A stretch of DNA of 64,000 nt from Marinomonas spartinae (GCF_900089775.1 NZ_FLOB01000005.1:124001-188000); one strand, 5' to 3'; counted from the first letter of the stretch, positions 8,302 through 16,400 are shown. Notes: generated from the letters alone by a model not told the origin. Translations and numbers: made by a program.

Positions 8302-9786
8302 ATGAAGGGAATAAAACAACAAAAATGGTTGGGCTTTGGGAAATCTCATATCTACACAGTAAAGGCTTTGGTCGCTTTTACTGCCATGACAATGCCAGTT
8401 ATGAGCATAGCGGCAGACAGCAGTGCTGTGGTGCCATCAGGTTTTGATGCGTACTATGCGTCTGCTTCATATACAGCAATAGCCAATAATGGTGACGTTG
8501 AAAACGGGTTAAGTGGGTGGTCGTCAATTGGAGGCAATATTTATCGTACGACTCAAGATAGCTATAGTGGTATGGCCAGTGTTCATATTTATAACCGTAA
8601 TGCAACTTGGAATGGCGTCACGTTTAAACCTGCACCGTTAGTTAATGGGAAGCAATATAACGTATCGGTATGGGTGAAATTAGCACCTGGTGTCCAAAGT
8701 GCGAACATTATTCTAACAGGTAAGCGAACAGATGATGCTGATACCTCGACGAATAATGAGTATGTACGTATTGCCAGCGCAAGTGCTAATACTTATGGCT
8801 GGACTGAGTTGAAAGGCTCGTATACCCAATCGGGTACACCATTTCAATACTTTATTATTGAATCTGATAATAGTCAGGTCAGCTATTTTGTCGATGCCAT
8901 GAAAGTTGAGGATATTGGTGGTGGTTCTGGTGATCCTGGTAATAACGGCAAAAAATTTGTCGGTAATATTACCACTTCTGGACAGGTTCGCGGTGATTTC
9001 TCTCAATATTGGGATCAGATAACACCAGAAAATGAAGGGAAATGGGGATCAGTTGAAAGAACACGTGATGTGTACAATTGGAGTGGTATTGATGCCGCTT
9101 ACAATTATGCGAAACAACACAATATGCCATTTAAACAGCATACGTTTGTTTGGGGAAGTCAATATCCTGCTTGGATCGATAACTTGAGCCCATCAGAGCA
9201 AGCTGGTGAAATTGAGGAGTGGATTCGCGATTTTTGTAATCGCTATCCTGATGTTGCAATGATTGACGTTGTCAATGAAGCAACGCCAGGTCATGCTCCT
9301 GCTAAGTATGCCAGAAGCGCGTTTGGTAATGACTGGATCATTAAATCCTTCCAACTAGCCCATAAATATTGTCCGAATGCGACATTGATTCTCAATGATT
9401 ATAATGTCCTTAGCTGGAATACCGATGAATTCATTCGGATGGCAAGACCTGCGGTACAAGCAGGGGTTGTCGATGCAATAGGTCTACAGTCTCATGGCTT
9501 AGAAGATTTCTCTGTATCTCAATTGCAAGAGAAGTTAAATAAAATCGCGGCTTTAGGGCTACCAATCTATATTTCTGAATATGACATCGCAAGATCAAAT
9601 GATCAGGAACAACTGAATATTATGAAGCAGCAGTTCCCGTTATTTTATAACTCCGATGCTGTGGCAGGCATTACCCTTTGGGGATATGTTGTCGGCAAAA
9701 CTTGGGTTGATGGTAGTGGCTTAATTTATGAAAATGGTGCACAACGTCCAGCAATGCAATGGCTAATGAATTACTTAGGCCGATAA
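8302..9786 (+). CDS. Secreted GH10 endo-1,4-beta-xylanase with N-terminal carbohydrate-binding module
   Basis: The 494-residue protein hydrolyses internal beta-1,4 bonds of xylan outside the cell. Residues 1 to about 37 are a long Sec signal peptide with cleavage near SIAADS. Residues about 40-205 are a CBM4/9-like beta-sandwich (DVENGLSGWSSIGG, then SVHIYNR). A Gly/Pro/Ser linker (about 209-220) leads to the GH10 barrel. GH10 motifs are TPENEGKWGSVE, HTFVWGSQYPAW, the acid/base Glu in DVVNEATP (E326), LNDYN, and the nucleophile Glu in ISEYDI (E426). GGAGAG precedes the ATG. A Rho-independent terminator follows directly, so it is monocistronic. Flanking direct repeats and AT-rich upstream DNA suggest horizontal acquisition. 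Confidence 0.93.
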   Translation: MKGIKQQKWLGFGKSHIYTVKALVAFTAMTMPVMSIAADSSAVVPSGFDAYYASASYTAIANNGDVENGLSGWSSIGGNIYRTTQDSYSGMASVHIYNRNATWNGVTFKPAPLVNGKQYNVSVWVKLAPGVQSANIILTGKRTDDADTSTNNEYVRIASASANTYGWTELKGSYTQSGTPFQYFIIESDNSQVSYFVDAMKVEDIGGGSGDPGNNGKKFVGNITTSGQVRGDFSQYWDQITPENEGKWGSVERTRDVYNWSGIDAAYNYAKQHNMPFKQHTFVWGSQYPAWIDNLSPSEQAGEIEEWIRDFCNRYPDVAMIDVVNEATPGHAPAKYARSAFGNDWIIKSFQLAHKYCPNATLILNDYNVLSWNTDEFIRMARPAVQAGVVDAIGLQSHGLEDFSVSQLQEKLNKIAALGLPIYISEYDIARSNDQEQLNIMKQQFPLFYNSDAVAGITLWGYVVGKTWVDGSGLIYENGAQRPAMQWLMNYLGR

Positions 9787-9849
9787 TTGGTACGTTAATC
9801 GATCTGTCTCGCGGTTATCATAATGATGGATCAATGTAGTGCCTTTTCA

Positions 9850-9881
9850 GCCCCTCAGGAATCATACTGAGGGGCTTTTTT
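9850..9881 (+). terminator. Rho-independent terminator of the xylanase gene
   Basis: GCCCCTCAG (9850-9858) pairs with CTGAGGGGC (9867-9875) around an 8-base loop and is followed by six T. Confidence 0.9.
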
Positions 9882-10028
9882 ACTATTCTTTCGCAAAAAT
9901 TGAACCGCTTTAGTGGGCCTCAAGGCTGAGCGAGTGAAATGATGTGAATAATATCTTCCAGTACCGTTACCTTCTACTTGATGAGTAATTTTTTCGTTCC
10001 GCTCACGCATAAACCAACTGATATCCAT
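9855..10028 (-). CDS. Possible small basic protein (57 aa), unrecognised
   Basis: A minus-strand frame opens at ATG 10028 and ends at TGA 9855-9857, inside the xylanase terminator stem. The product is polar and basic (MRERNEKITHQVEGN..., RPTKAVQFLRKN). Its composition looks protein-like rather than random, but the ribosome site is weak. It could be a small gene carried with the xylanase or a fragment of a larger one. No family is recognised. Confidence 0.25.
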   Translation of the reverse strand: MDISWFMRERNEKITHQVEGNGTGRYYSHHFTRSALRPTKAVQFLRKNSKKAPQYDS

Positions 10029-10117
10029 TAAGCTCTGTCGATGGTCCTCGAAATTGTTTTTAGTCCGGTGTGGTGATAGTTTATAACTTCAAGTGAACTT
10101 GAAGAGAAGAGGACGTC
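9882..10117. other. Intergenic region between xylanase terminator and merR
   Basis: Apart from the doubtful minus-strand small frame (9855-10028), this stretch holds the right copy of the direct repeat from 10051 and the merR promoter dyad at 10087-10104. Nothing else is recognisable. Confidence 0.5.
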
Positions 10118-10212
10118 ATGGATATTTCTGAAGTAGCTAAACGTTCTAATATATCTGCGTCGGCATTGCGCTATTACGAAGAAAAAGGGTTAATTGAGTC
10201 GGTTGGACGTAG
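10051..10212 (+). repeat. Right copy of the ~160-bp direct repeat flanking the xylanase gene
   Basis: It covers the merR promoter and the first about 30 codons of merR, and aligns with 7588-7750 at a nearly constant offset of 2463 bases. The left copy is degenerate, while this one is functional. Confidence 0.8.
10087..10104. promoter_or_regulatory. MerR-family operator dyad upstream of merR
   Basis: CTTCAAGTGAACTTGAAG is an imperfect 18-bp dyad 14 bases before the merR start, presumably the autoregulatory site. It is close in form to SoxR-type operators (CCTCAAG...CTTGAGG), although the adjacent protein lacks the SoxR iron-sulfur cysteine cluster. Confidence 0.6.
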
Positions 10213-10540
10213 AGGGTTGCGCCGAGTGTTTCATAAAAATGTCCTAGATCGCTTAGCGCTGATTTCTCTTGGACGTGCCGCCGGCTTCTCATTGGATGAC
10301 ATTGCGCAAATGTTGAGTGCTAATTCACCGCCTCAAATAGACAGGCAAATGTTACTAGACAAGGCCGAGGAGCTCGATAGGTCCATTCGCAGGTTAACCT
10401 TAATGCGAGATGGACTGAAACACGCTGCGGTTTGTTCTGCCCCGAGTCATTTGGAGTGTCCAAAATTTCGACGTTTAATGGGACTCGCAGCCTCTGGGTT
10501 GATTGAACCCTCTAGTAAGACACCTGCGGGTAAAAAATGA
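10118..10540 (+). CDS. MerR-family transcriptional regulator
   Basis: This 140-residue protein starts with a winged helix-turn-helix typical of MerR regulators (DISEVAKRSNISASALRYYEEKGLI, split by the usual wing RRGLRRVF). A dimerisation helix follows, and the C-terminal tail contains C-rich VCSAPSHLECPKF. Such proteins untwist promoters with over-long spacers when they sense a ligand or redox state. SoxR's CX2CXCX5C cluster is absent, so the signal is unknown. AAGAGGA precedes the ATG. The 5' end is duplicated in decayed form 2.46 kb upstream, next to a DUF2938 gene, its probable original partner. Confidence 0.85.
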   Translation: MDISEVAKRSNISASALRYYEEKGLIESVGRRGLRRVFHKNVLDRLALISLGRAAGFSLDDIAQMLSANSPPQIDRQMLLDKAEELDRSIRRLTLMRDGLKHAAVCSAPSHLECPKFRRLMGLAASGLIEPSSKTPAGKK

Positions 10541-10583
10541 TGAAATCTGTATCTATTCAACAAGGTAAAGAGACTGCTATTTT

Positions 10584-11204
10584 ATGGATAAACTGATTCG
10601 TTTAGCTGTTGAGGATCTGATAAAACGTTATCAGCCACATACCATTATTCTCTACGGCTCTAGAGCAAGGGGCGAGGCGACGCAGGCGAGTGATATTGAT
10701 ATCGCATGTTTTGTAGATAGCGATACAGAAACCAAAGAGGCGCGTTTGTTTCATGGCGTGTATTTGGACGCTTGGGTATATCCCTCTGAGAAGATGACCT
10801 TAGTCTCGGACGATGCATTGCGTTTTGGTGATGGCATCTGTTTATTGGATCAACGAGGCCTTGGTGGTCAGTACCTTGCGGCGATACAAGAGCGAATCGA
10901 GGCAGGGCCGGAGATATTAGATGAGACAGACCGTTCACATACTTTTGAATGGATCTCTAAAATGTTGTCTCGAATTGAATTAGATGACTTGGAAGGGAAA
11001 TATCGACGCCATTGGTTGCAGTTTGAGTTATTAGAAATCTATTTTCAGCTTCGCGGGTTATGGTTTTTTGGCCCTAAGAAAAGCCTGCGTTATTTGCAAG
11101 AAAATGATGCCGTTGCTTATCAGTTATTTTACGATGTTTATGATGACCCTATGGATGTAGATCGATTGAAATTATTGGTTCAGTGTGTGGTTGGCAAGTC
11201 ATAG
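10584..11204 (+). CDS. Nucleotidyltransferase-domain protein
   Basis: The 206-residue product has the polymerase-beta-type nucleotidyltransferase signature near the N-terminus: LYGSRARGEATQASDIDIACF, with GSxxxG and the catalytic DxD (roughly residues 27-43). The rest is helical, resembling the partner region of MNT/HEPN-type or streptomycin adenylyltransferase-like proteins. It could transfer a nucleotide to a small molecule or a protein. There is no separate HEPN toxin gene beside it, so a toxin-antitoxin role is not supported. It follows merR by 43 bases. Confidence 0.75.
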   Translation: MDKLIRLAVEDLIKRYQPHTIILYGSRARGEATQASDIDIACFVDSDTETKEARLFHGVYLDAWVYPSEKMTLVSDDALRFGDGICLLDQRGLGGQYLAAIQERIEAGPEILDETDRSHTFEWISKMLSRIELDDLEGKYRRHWLQFELLEIYFQLRGLWFFGPKKSLRYLQENDAVAYQLFYDVYDDPMDVDRLKLLVQCVVGKS

Positions 11205-11238
11205 GTTATTAATTGAATGGTAGGAAAGGATCGAAGGA

Positions 11239-11775
11239 ATGAAAATACTCGCCTTATCAGGCAGTTTGCGTGAATGTTCTTATAATACGGCGGCACTTAA
11301 AGCCTTAGGTGAGCTTTCGCCTGATGATGTGATCGTGGAAATAGGTGAGATTAAAGCCCTTCCTTTGTTTAACCCTGATTTGGATGAGGCTCAGATTCCA
11401 GCACTACAGAGATTAAAAGCACAGCTTACGCAAGCCTCCGGTTTAATTATTGCTAGTCCAGAATACGCACACGGCATCAGTGGCCCCATGAAAAACGCAT
11501 TGGACTGGTTGGTCAGCGGGGTAGAGTTTCCCTATAAGCCCATTATGTTGATTAATACCTCGCCACGAGCTAGTCACGGTTTGGCGGCTTTGCGGGAAGT
11601 ATTAACGACTATGTCGGGTGTCATTATCGACAGTGCGTTTGTCTCGATTCCTTTATTAAGTAGCGAACTGGATAAAGAGGGGATTCTTGAAAATCCTGAA
11701 TTATCAGGAATGCTAAAGGCCGGGCTGGAGGCATTTTTCTGCCAAATAAAGCGCTCTGGAGAGAGTGCTTTATAA
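11239..11775 (+). CDS. NADPH-dependent FMN reductase-family protein
   Basis: At 178 residues this is a flavodoxin-like single domain. The phosphate-binding loop is GSLRECSYNTAAL near the N-terminus, and the flavin-contacting motif SPEYAHGISGPMKNALDWL lies in the middle. Both are hallmarks of the NADPH-dependent FMN reductase family, cytosolic quinone, chromate or azo reductases. AAGGA precedes the ATG. The next gene starts 17 bases downstream, suggesting a small operon of unrelated stress-type enzymes. Confidence 0.85.
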   Translation: MKILALSGSLRECSYNTAALKALGELSPDDVIVEIGEIKALPLFNPDLDEAQIPALQRLKAQLTQASGLIIASPEYAHGISGPMKNALDWLVSGVEFPYKPIMLINTSPRASHGLAALREVLTTMSGVIIDSAFVSIPLLSSELDKEGILENPELSGMLKAGLEAFFCQIKRSGESAL

Positions 11776-11792
11776 AAAATCAATAATGGAGA

Positions 11793-12215
11793 GTGAGTTT
11801 GACTATTGTGATTCAAGAAGAAGCGACGGGCTGTGGCATTGCGTCAGTGGCGAATATTGTTGGCAAAACCTATTCACAAATGAAAGCAATCGCCAATGAT
11901 TTAGGTATTTTTGCCTCAGATACCTCGCTCTGGTCTGATACGGGTTATGTTAGACGCATGTTGCTAGCATGCGGGGTGAAAGCCTCAGATAATGAAACAC
12001 CATTTTTCTCTTGGGACGCCTTGCCGGATTTGGCGTTGTTAGCGATTAAGCATCATCAAAAAGACGGCAAGGATTTTGGGCATTGGGTTGTATTTAAGCG
12101 ATTCAACGGTCAGCCTGTCGTTCTGGATTCTGCCAGTTATCTCCCCTCTAACAGTCGAACAGATTTTGCTGAAATGCAGCCAAAGTGGTTTATTGAAGTG
12201 GTTAAGGAGGTGTAA
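11793..12215 (+). CDS. C39-like papain-fold cysteine peptidase homologue
   Basis: A 140-residue stand-alone domain with a plausible catalytic triad in the expected order: Cys in ATGCGIAS (C14), His in FGHWVV (H97) and Asp in VVLDSAS (D112). The C39 family cleaves leader peptides at double-glycine sites, but here there is no ABC transporter attached and no bacteriocin precursor nearby, so the role is unknown. Start choice is uncertain: GTG at 11793 lies very close to GGAG, whereas TTG at 11799 has that site at better spacing. It overlaps the ribosome site of the next gene. Confidence 0.65.
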   Translation: MSLTIVIQEEATGCGIASVANIVGKTYSQMKAIANDLGIFASDTSLWSDTGYVRRMLLACGVKASDNETPFFSWDALPDLALLAIKHHQKDGKDFGHWVVFKRFNGQPVVLDSASYLPSNSRTDFAEMQPKWFIEVVKEV

Positions 12216-12536
12216 GTGATTGCTCGTGAATGGAAAGCCAAATGCCCAAAAATACATGAAGAAGGCTTCATTGCGTATTTATATGAAACAGGTGTAAAAG
12301 ATACCGCTAAAACGGATGGCTTTCTTGGCGCTCAAATATTTAATCGTGATAGTAGTGAAGGGGCCGAAATCACCTTGATTACTTATTGGACGGATGTTGA
12401 GAGTATAAAAGCTTTTGCTGGTGAAGACATTGGGGTAGCAAAGCTCTACCCAGAAGACGATAAGTATGAGTTACAACCGGATCATTATGTAACCCATTAT
12501 AACGTAAGAGAAAATACTTGGGTTAATGCAGATTAA
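12216..12536 (+). CDS. Antibiotic-biosynthesis-monooxygenase-like (ABM, dimeric alpha-beta barrel) protein
   Basis: This 106-residue protein has the ferredoxin-like ABM pattern: a strand (FIAYLYETGV), a loop with GFLGAQIF, a strand ITLITYWTDVESIKAFAG, and a terminal HYVTHYNV strand. Members are small heme- or quinol-modifying or signal proteins; the function here is not known. GTG at 12216 follows the previous stop directly. Its ribosome site AAGGAGGTG (12205-12213) is a near-perfect Shine-Dalgarno located inside the upstream gene's end, indicating coupled translation. Confidence 0.7.
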   Translation: MIAREWKAKCPKIHEEGFIAYLYETGVKDTAKTDGFLGAQIFNRDSSEGAEITLITYWTDVESIKAFAGEDIGVAKLYPEDDKYELQPDHYVTHYNVRENTWVNAD

Positions 12537-12652
12537 GTTGCAGTCTATCAAAGGCGTGTTTTAAATGCTTCGAGAAGCAAATGTCGCCCGATGCCACCCA
12601 ATATTTTCAACCTGTGTTTGTTCATTTATATCTAAAACAATATGGAGAGATC

Positions 12653-13345
12653 ATGAAAACGATTGGCATGTTAGGAGGCATGAGTTGGGAATCAACTGTG
12701 ACTTACTACGAGGCGCTCAATAAAGGCATTAAAGCCGCATTAGGTGGTTTACATTCTGCGAAAATTTGTCTTCATAGCGTGGATTTTGAGGAGATTAAAA
12801 CCTTACAACATGAGGGAAAGTGGGAGGAAACGGCTGCCATTTTAGCCAATGGGGCAAAGTCTGTCGAAGCGGGTGGGGCGGATTTTCTACTGATTTGTAC
12901 GAATACTATGCATCAGGTGGCGCCTCAAATTGCCGAGCAGATTTCCATCCCCATTTTGCACATAGCCGACGCAACAGCGGACGTGTTAAAAGCTGATGGC
13001 ATTACTAAAGTGGGGTTGTTGGGAACACGTTTTACCATGGAACAGGACTTTTATAAAAATCGCTTAATCGAGCATTTTGGCATTGATGTGGTGGTTCCTG
13101 GTGAAGCGGATCGAGAGTCCGTGCACACTATTATTTATGATGAATTGTGCCAAGGGCAAATTTATACGGAGTCGCGAGAGCGCTATTTAGCCATCATTGA
13201 TTTGCTTCATAAACGTGGCGCCCAAGCGGTGATTTTAGGTTGTACTGAGATTGGGCTGTTGGTGCAGCAGCGTCATACCCATGTGCCCTTGTACGACACC
13301 ACAAAACTGCATGCGGATGCAGCCGTAGCCTTTGCGCTTTCTTAA
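12653..13345 (+). CDS. Aspartate/glutamate racemase-family protein
   Basis: The product is 230 residues from the ATG at 12653, which follows TATGGAGAGATC. An in-frame upstream ATG at 12581 lacks a good ribosome site. The family interconverts L- and D-amino acids using two cysteines without a cofactor. Here they are C82 in LICTNTMHQ and C197 in LGCTEIGLL. The N-terminal KTIGMLGGMSWESTVTYY is the typical opening of the YgeA/RacX-like broad amino-acid racemases. It is not close to MurI. No peptidoglycan genes are adjacent. Confidence 0.85.
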   Translation: MKTIGMLGGMSWESTVTYYEALNKGIKAALGGLHSAKICLHSVDFEEIKTLQHEGKWEETAAILANGAKSVEAGGADFLLICTNTMHQVAPQIAEQISIPILHIADATADVLKADGITKVGLLGTRFTMEQDFYKNRLIEHFGIDVVVPGEADRESVHTIIYDELCQGQIYTESRERYLAIIDLLHKRGAQAVILGCTEIGLLVQQRHTHVPLYDTTKLHADAAVAFALS

Positions 13346-13358
13346 AAAGGATAAATAG

Positions 13359-13841
13359 GTGTATCAAATAAGATTGCTTGAGCCCCATAAAGCCAGTGTT
13401 TATTGAGAGATTAGGCTAGAAGCGCTAAACACTTATCCAGATTGTTTTGCGGCGGATTATGAGCAGCAAAAAGCCTTGCCAACCTTGTACTTTGAGCGTT
13501 TGATAAAGGAAGGCTCTACGAAAGGAAAGATGGCAGGCGTGTTTATCAATGCAGAGCTTGTCGGAATTTGTGGTGTAACCTTTGAAACAACACTATTGCC
13601 AGACGCTGGTGAAATTATTCAAATGTACGTGAAGCCGACCAGTCAACATTTGGGGATCGGCAGGGCATTGATGAGATTTATGGAAACTGTGTCTCTAGAC
13701 TGTTCTATTAAAACCTTAGTGTTAGGCGTTGAGCCGTCTAATAAAACCGCTTTTGGCTGGTATCAAGGTTTGGGCTATCGCTTCGATCAAGTATTATCCA
13801 AAGAGGCTAATGTTCAATATATGAAATTATCACTCCTATAG
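13359..13841 (+). pseudogene. GNAT acetyltransferase gene interrupted by an in-frame TGA
   Basis: A GTG at 13359, after GGATAAATAG, opens a frame (YQIRLLEPHKASVY) that stops at TGA 13404-13406. It then continues in the same frame (EIRLEALNTYPDCF...) to 13841. The sequence across the stop is a normal GNAT N-terminus in which the stop replaces what is usually R (CGA to TGA, one base). The acetyl-CoA loop HLGIGRALM and the GWYQGLGY motif are intact. A restart at TTG 13476 would lack the first helix and strand. It is the second GNAT gene in this region broken by a single nonsense codon. Confidence 0.7.
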
Positions 13842-13906
13842 ATACTCATTAATAGGTTGTCTTATTTATTTGTGAGAACGGATGCTAAACGCAGAAAAGG
13901 GGTTTT

Positions 13907-14644
13907 ATGAAAGTTGTATTTGTTTCAGGTGGAAGTAAAGGCATCGGGCTTGCTTCTGTATTGCGTTTTGTTGAGCTGGGTTATCAAGTGGTTACATGCT
14001 CTCGTGAACCGGCAGTATGGGGTGATGTGTTGTCTCAGCACCCTGAACTTCATGCTGTTGATTATGTCCAAGCAGATTTATCGAAAGAAGAAGCGGTCTC
14101 TCAATTATTTGTTTATATTGAAAAACAGTATGGTAAGTTAGATATTGCGATTAATAATGCCTCACCGTTATTAGCCTCTAAGGGGCGTTTTGAATCGGTT
14201 TCTGTAGATGCATTAAAAGAAACCATGCTCAATGATTATTGGTCGTATGCATTATGCCTTAAGTATGAGTTGGCGTTGATGTCTGCTGGGGCCAGTGTGG
14301 TGAATATCAGCTCGGTTAATGGTTTGCGTCCAACTCCTAATGCCGCTATGTACAGTTCGGCAAAGCATGGATTAGAAGGTTTAACGCGTTCTGTTGCCTT
14401 AGAGGCTATTGAAAAAGGTGTGCGTGTCAATGGGGTTGCTCCTGGGGTGACCTGGACACCTCGTTGGCAAGAACGGCAACGAGAAACACCAAGGATCAAA
14501 GAAGAGGTAGCTGATGTGGTGCCAATTAAACGCTTTGCTGAGGCGGAAGAAATTGTGGGGGCGATTGAGTTTTTATCTTCTGATAAAGCCAATTACATTG
14601 TTGGGCATACGTTAGTGGTGGATGGCGGTATTTCTTTAGTCTGA
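13907..14644 (+). CDS. Short-chain dehydrogenase/reductase (classical SDR)
   Basis: The 245-residue protein has the NAD(P) loop SGGSKGIG at the N-terminus, NNAS in the middle, the catalytic Ser in VVNISS, and YSSAK (Y149, K153). The C-terminal VVDGG is the usual end of FabG-like SDRs. It should oxidise or reduce a hydroxyl or carbonyl compound; the substrate is unknown. AAAGGGG precedes the ATG. It is followed by a non-coding gap and then an MFS transporter, so co-transcription is uncertain. Confidence 0.85.
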   Translation: MKVVFVSGGSKGIGLASVLRFVELGYQVVTCSREPAVWGDVLSQHPELHAVDYVQADLSKEEAVSQLFVYIEKQYGKLDIAINNASPLLASKGRFESVSVDALKETMLNDYWSYALCLKYELALMSAGASVVNISSVNGLRPTPNAAMYSSAKHGLEGLTRSVALEAIEKGVRVNGVAPGVTWTPRWQERQRETPRIKEEVADVVPIKRFAEAEEIVGAIEFLSSDKANYIVGHTLVVDGGISLV

Positions 14645-14983
14645 TGGGCTGAATATGGCTAAAGTGCCTATATATGGCTGTAAATTATTAACAGCGTTGC
14701 TTATTGTTGGTTCTTGAAAATGGCCTATTTTCTTGGCTTGTGCACTTTTTAATTGAGCTGAAAATACATTTAGGCTTTTTTCGTGTCTACGGAATAATTT
14801 GTCGACAAAACCAACAAAATTTCTTTATTTTGTTGTGTCTCATCAGTAAACTTCATTCCCCCTGTTTGAAAATACTTCATATCGCACTCGTGAATTTGCC
14901 TTCATGAAATAAAATATAACCGTGGTAGAAGCAGGCAGGACTCTTAAACAAAAGTATCCTTTAAAAGTAGTTGTCTATCAATC
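14645..14983. other. AT-rich intergenic region upstream of the MFS gene
   Basis: 339 bases without a convincing gene. Two symmetric elements are visible: the palindrome TTTGTCGACAAA (14798-14809) and a 9-bp hairpin CAACAAAAT/ATTTTGTTG (14812-14835). They are probably part of the transporter's control region. Confidence 0.55.
14798..14809. promoter_or_regulatory. Perfect 12-bp palindrome, candidate GntR-type operator
   Basis: TTTGTCGACAAA is fully symmetric and resembles the TTGT...ACAA half-sites bound by FCD-type GntR regulators. It lies about 175 bases before the MFS start. No regulator gene is adjacent, so this is inference from symmetry. Confidence 0.35.
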
Positions 14984-16321
14984 ATGAATACAAAAACAAG
15001 CTCTCAACCTAATCAAGCCGAGGGTGGGTCAGATGCTCATCGTCGTCTAAATCGAAGTGATGCAAAAACGTTAAGTCTATCCGCCCTTGGTGGCGCGTTG
15101 GAGTTTTACGATTTTGTTATTTTCGTTTATTTTGCCAATGTTGTTGGCAGTCTTTTCTTTCCGGCCGATATGCCTGAATGGCTTCGCCAAGTACAAACCT
15201 ACGGGATTTTCGCTGCTGGTTACTTAGCTCGTCCATTGGGCGGTGTGATTATGGCGCACTTTGGTGACATACTGGGTCGTAAACGTATGTTTATGATGAG
15301 TATTTTGCTGATGGCTGTACCTACTTTAGCCATTGGTCTTATGCCAACCTATGAGACGATTGGTATTGCCGCACCTTTACTCTTGTTGTTCTTCCGTGTC
15401 TTGCAAGGTGCCGCGATTGGTGGCGAAGCGCCTGGGGCGTGGGTCTTTGTGACAGAGCACGTGTCTAAGCGTCATGTGGGATTTGCGTGTGGGGTCTTGT
15501 CGTCAGGTCTTGTCGCAGGGATTTTGATCGGATCTTTGGTTGCCACCTTTATGCATTCTATTTACAGTGCTGCTGAGATTCACAGTTATGCTTGGCGTTA
15601 TCCTTTTATTCTAGGTGGTTTGTTTGGTTTTATTACCATGTACTTACGTCGCTGGCTACAGGAAACGCCCGTATTTAAGGAAATGGAATCACGTAAAGAA
15701 TTAGCGCAAGAGTTGCCCATTAAATCTGTGGTTAAAAAACACATTCCTTCTGTGTTGGTTTCTATGGCGGTGACTTGGGTGTTAACGGCTGCAGTGGTAG
15801 TGACGATTTTAATGACGCCAGCCTTATTACAGAAGCTGATTCATCTGGATCCTCAAACTTCGTTAGAAGCAAACAGCTTAGCGATAATTTGCGTTATCAT
15901 CGGTTGCTGGGTTTGCGGTGCGCTGGCAGATCGCTTTGGTAATGGCCCCATTTTGGCGATTTTCAGTATTGGTCTGGGCGTGAGCTATTGGATGTTTTAC
16001 AGCACCATGTTGCATGACACGACTTTGTTGTTTCCTATGTATGCATTAGTCGGTTTCTTTGTTGGTTTGACGGGTGTGGTGCCTGCTATCGCCGTAAAGA
16101 GCTTTCCAGCCGCTATTCGTTTTTCAGGGTTGTCTTTCTCTTATAATTTAGCTTATGCCATTTTTGGTGGGACGACGCCGTTAGTCGTGAGTACTTTGTT
16201 AAGAGAAGACCCACTTGCTCCTGCTTATTATGTGGCGTTTGTATGCGGTGTTGGGGTGTTAGCAAGCCTTGCCGTCATGGGATTTAGAAGACGTTTAGAC
16301 TTGGTGGCTCATCCGGTCTAA
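14984..16321 (+). CDS. MFS transporter, metabolite:H+ symporter (MHS) type
   Basis: A 445-residue permease with 12 predicted membrane segments. Features that place it in the ProP/KgtP/ShiA-like MHS family are LSLSALGGALEFYDFVIFVYFA in helix 1, the RPLGG loop, and GDILGRKRM between helices 2 and 3 (the MFS GxxxDRxGRK-type signature). RVLQGAAIGGEAPGAWVFVTEH in helix 4 is also typical. Substrates of the family include dicarboxylates, shikimate, citrate and betaine; which one cannot be decided here. There is no adjacent catabolic operon. A strong terminator-like hairpin follows at 16359-16400. Confidence 0.88.
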   Translation: MNTKTSSQPNQAEGGSDAHRRLNRSDAKTLSLSALGGALEFYDFVIFVYFANVVGSLFFPADMPEWLRQVQTYGIFAAGYLARPLGGVIMAHFGDILGRKRMFMMSILLMAVPTLAIGLMPTYETIGIAAPLLLLFFRVLQGAAIGGEAPGAWVFVTEHVSKRHVGFACGVLSSGLVAGILIGSLVATFMHSIYSAAEIHSYAWRYPFILGGLFGFITMYLRRWLQETPVFKEMESRKELAQELPIKSVVKKHIPSVLVSMAVTWVLTAAVVVTILMTPALLQKLIHLDPQTSLEANSLAIICVIIGCWVCGALADRFGNGPILAIFSIGLGVSYWMFYSTMLHDTTLLFPMYALVGFFVGLTGVVPAIAVKSFPAAIRFSGLSFSYNLAYAIFGGTTPLVVSTLLREDPLAPAYYVAFVCGVGVLASLAVMGFRRRLDLVAHPV

Positions 16322-16358
16322 GTCTTTGCTTACCCTTTGCGTTGGGGTATATGCATCC

Positions 16359-16400
16359 AAAAAGGGAACTAGATAGAGATGCTATCTTGCTCCCTTTTTT
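16359..16400 (+). terminator. Rho-independent terminator after the MFS gene
   Basis: AAAAAGGGA...GATAG (16359-16375) pairs imperfectly with CTATC...TCCCTTTTTT (16382-16400), ending in six T. It lies 38 bases after the MFS stop. Confidence 0.75.

Noticed and set aside
10118-10540. SoxR identity for the MerR protein, suggested by its operator
   Set aside because: The CX2CXCX5C iron-sulfur motif is missing.
10584-11204. MNT/HEPN toxin-antitoxin pair
   Set aside because: Only the nucleotidyltransferase is present; no separate HEPN gene is adjacent.
5256-14644. Integron cassette array (cluster of small GNAT, VOC, NTase and reductase genes)
   Set aside because: I see no integrase and no recurring attC-like inverted repeats between genes; the genes keep ordinary promoters and one is on the opposite strand.
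14704-14907. 67-codon plus-strand frame in the gap before the MFS gene
   Set aside because: AT-driven hydrophobic composition, no ribosome site, and it spans symmetric elements that look regulatory.
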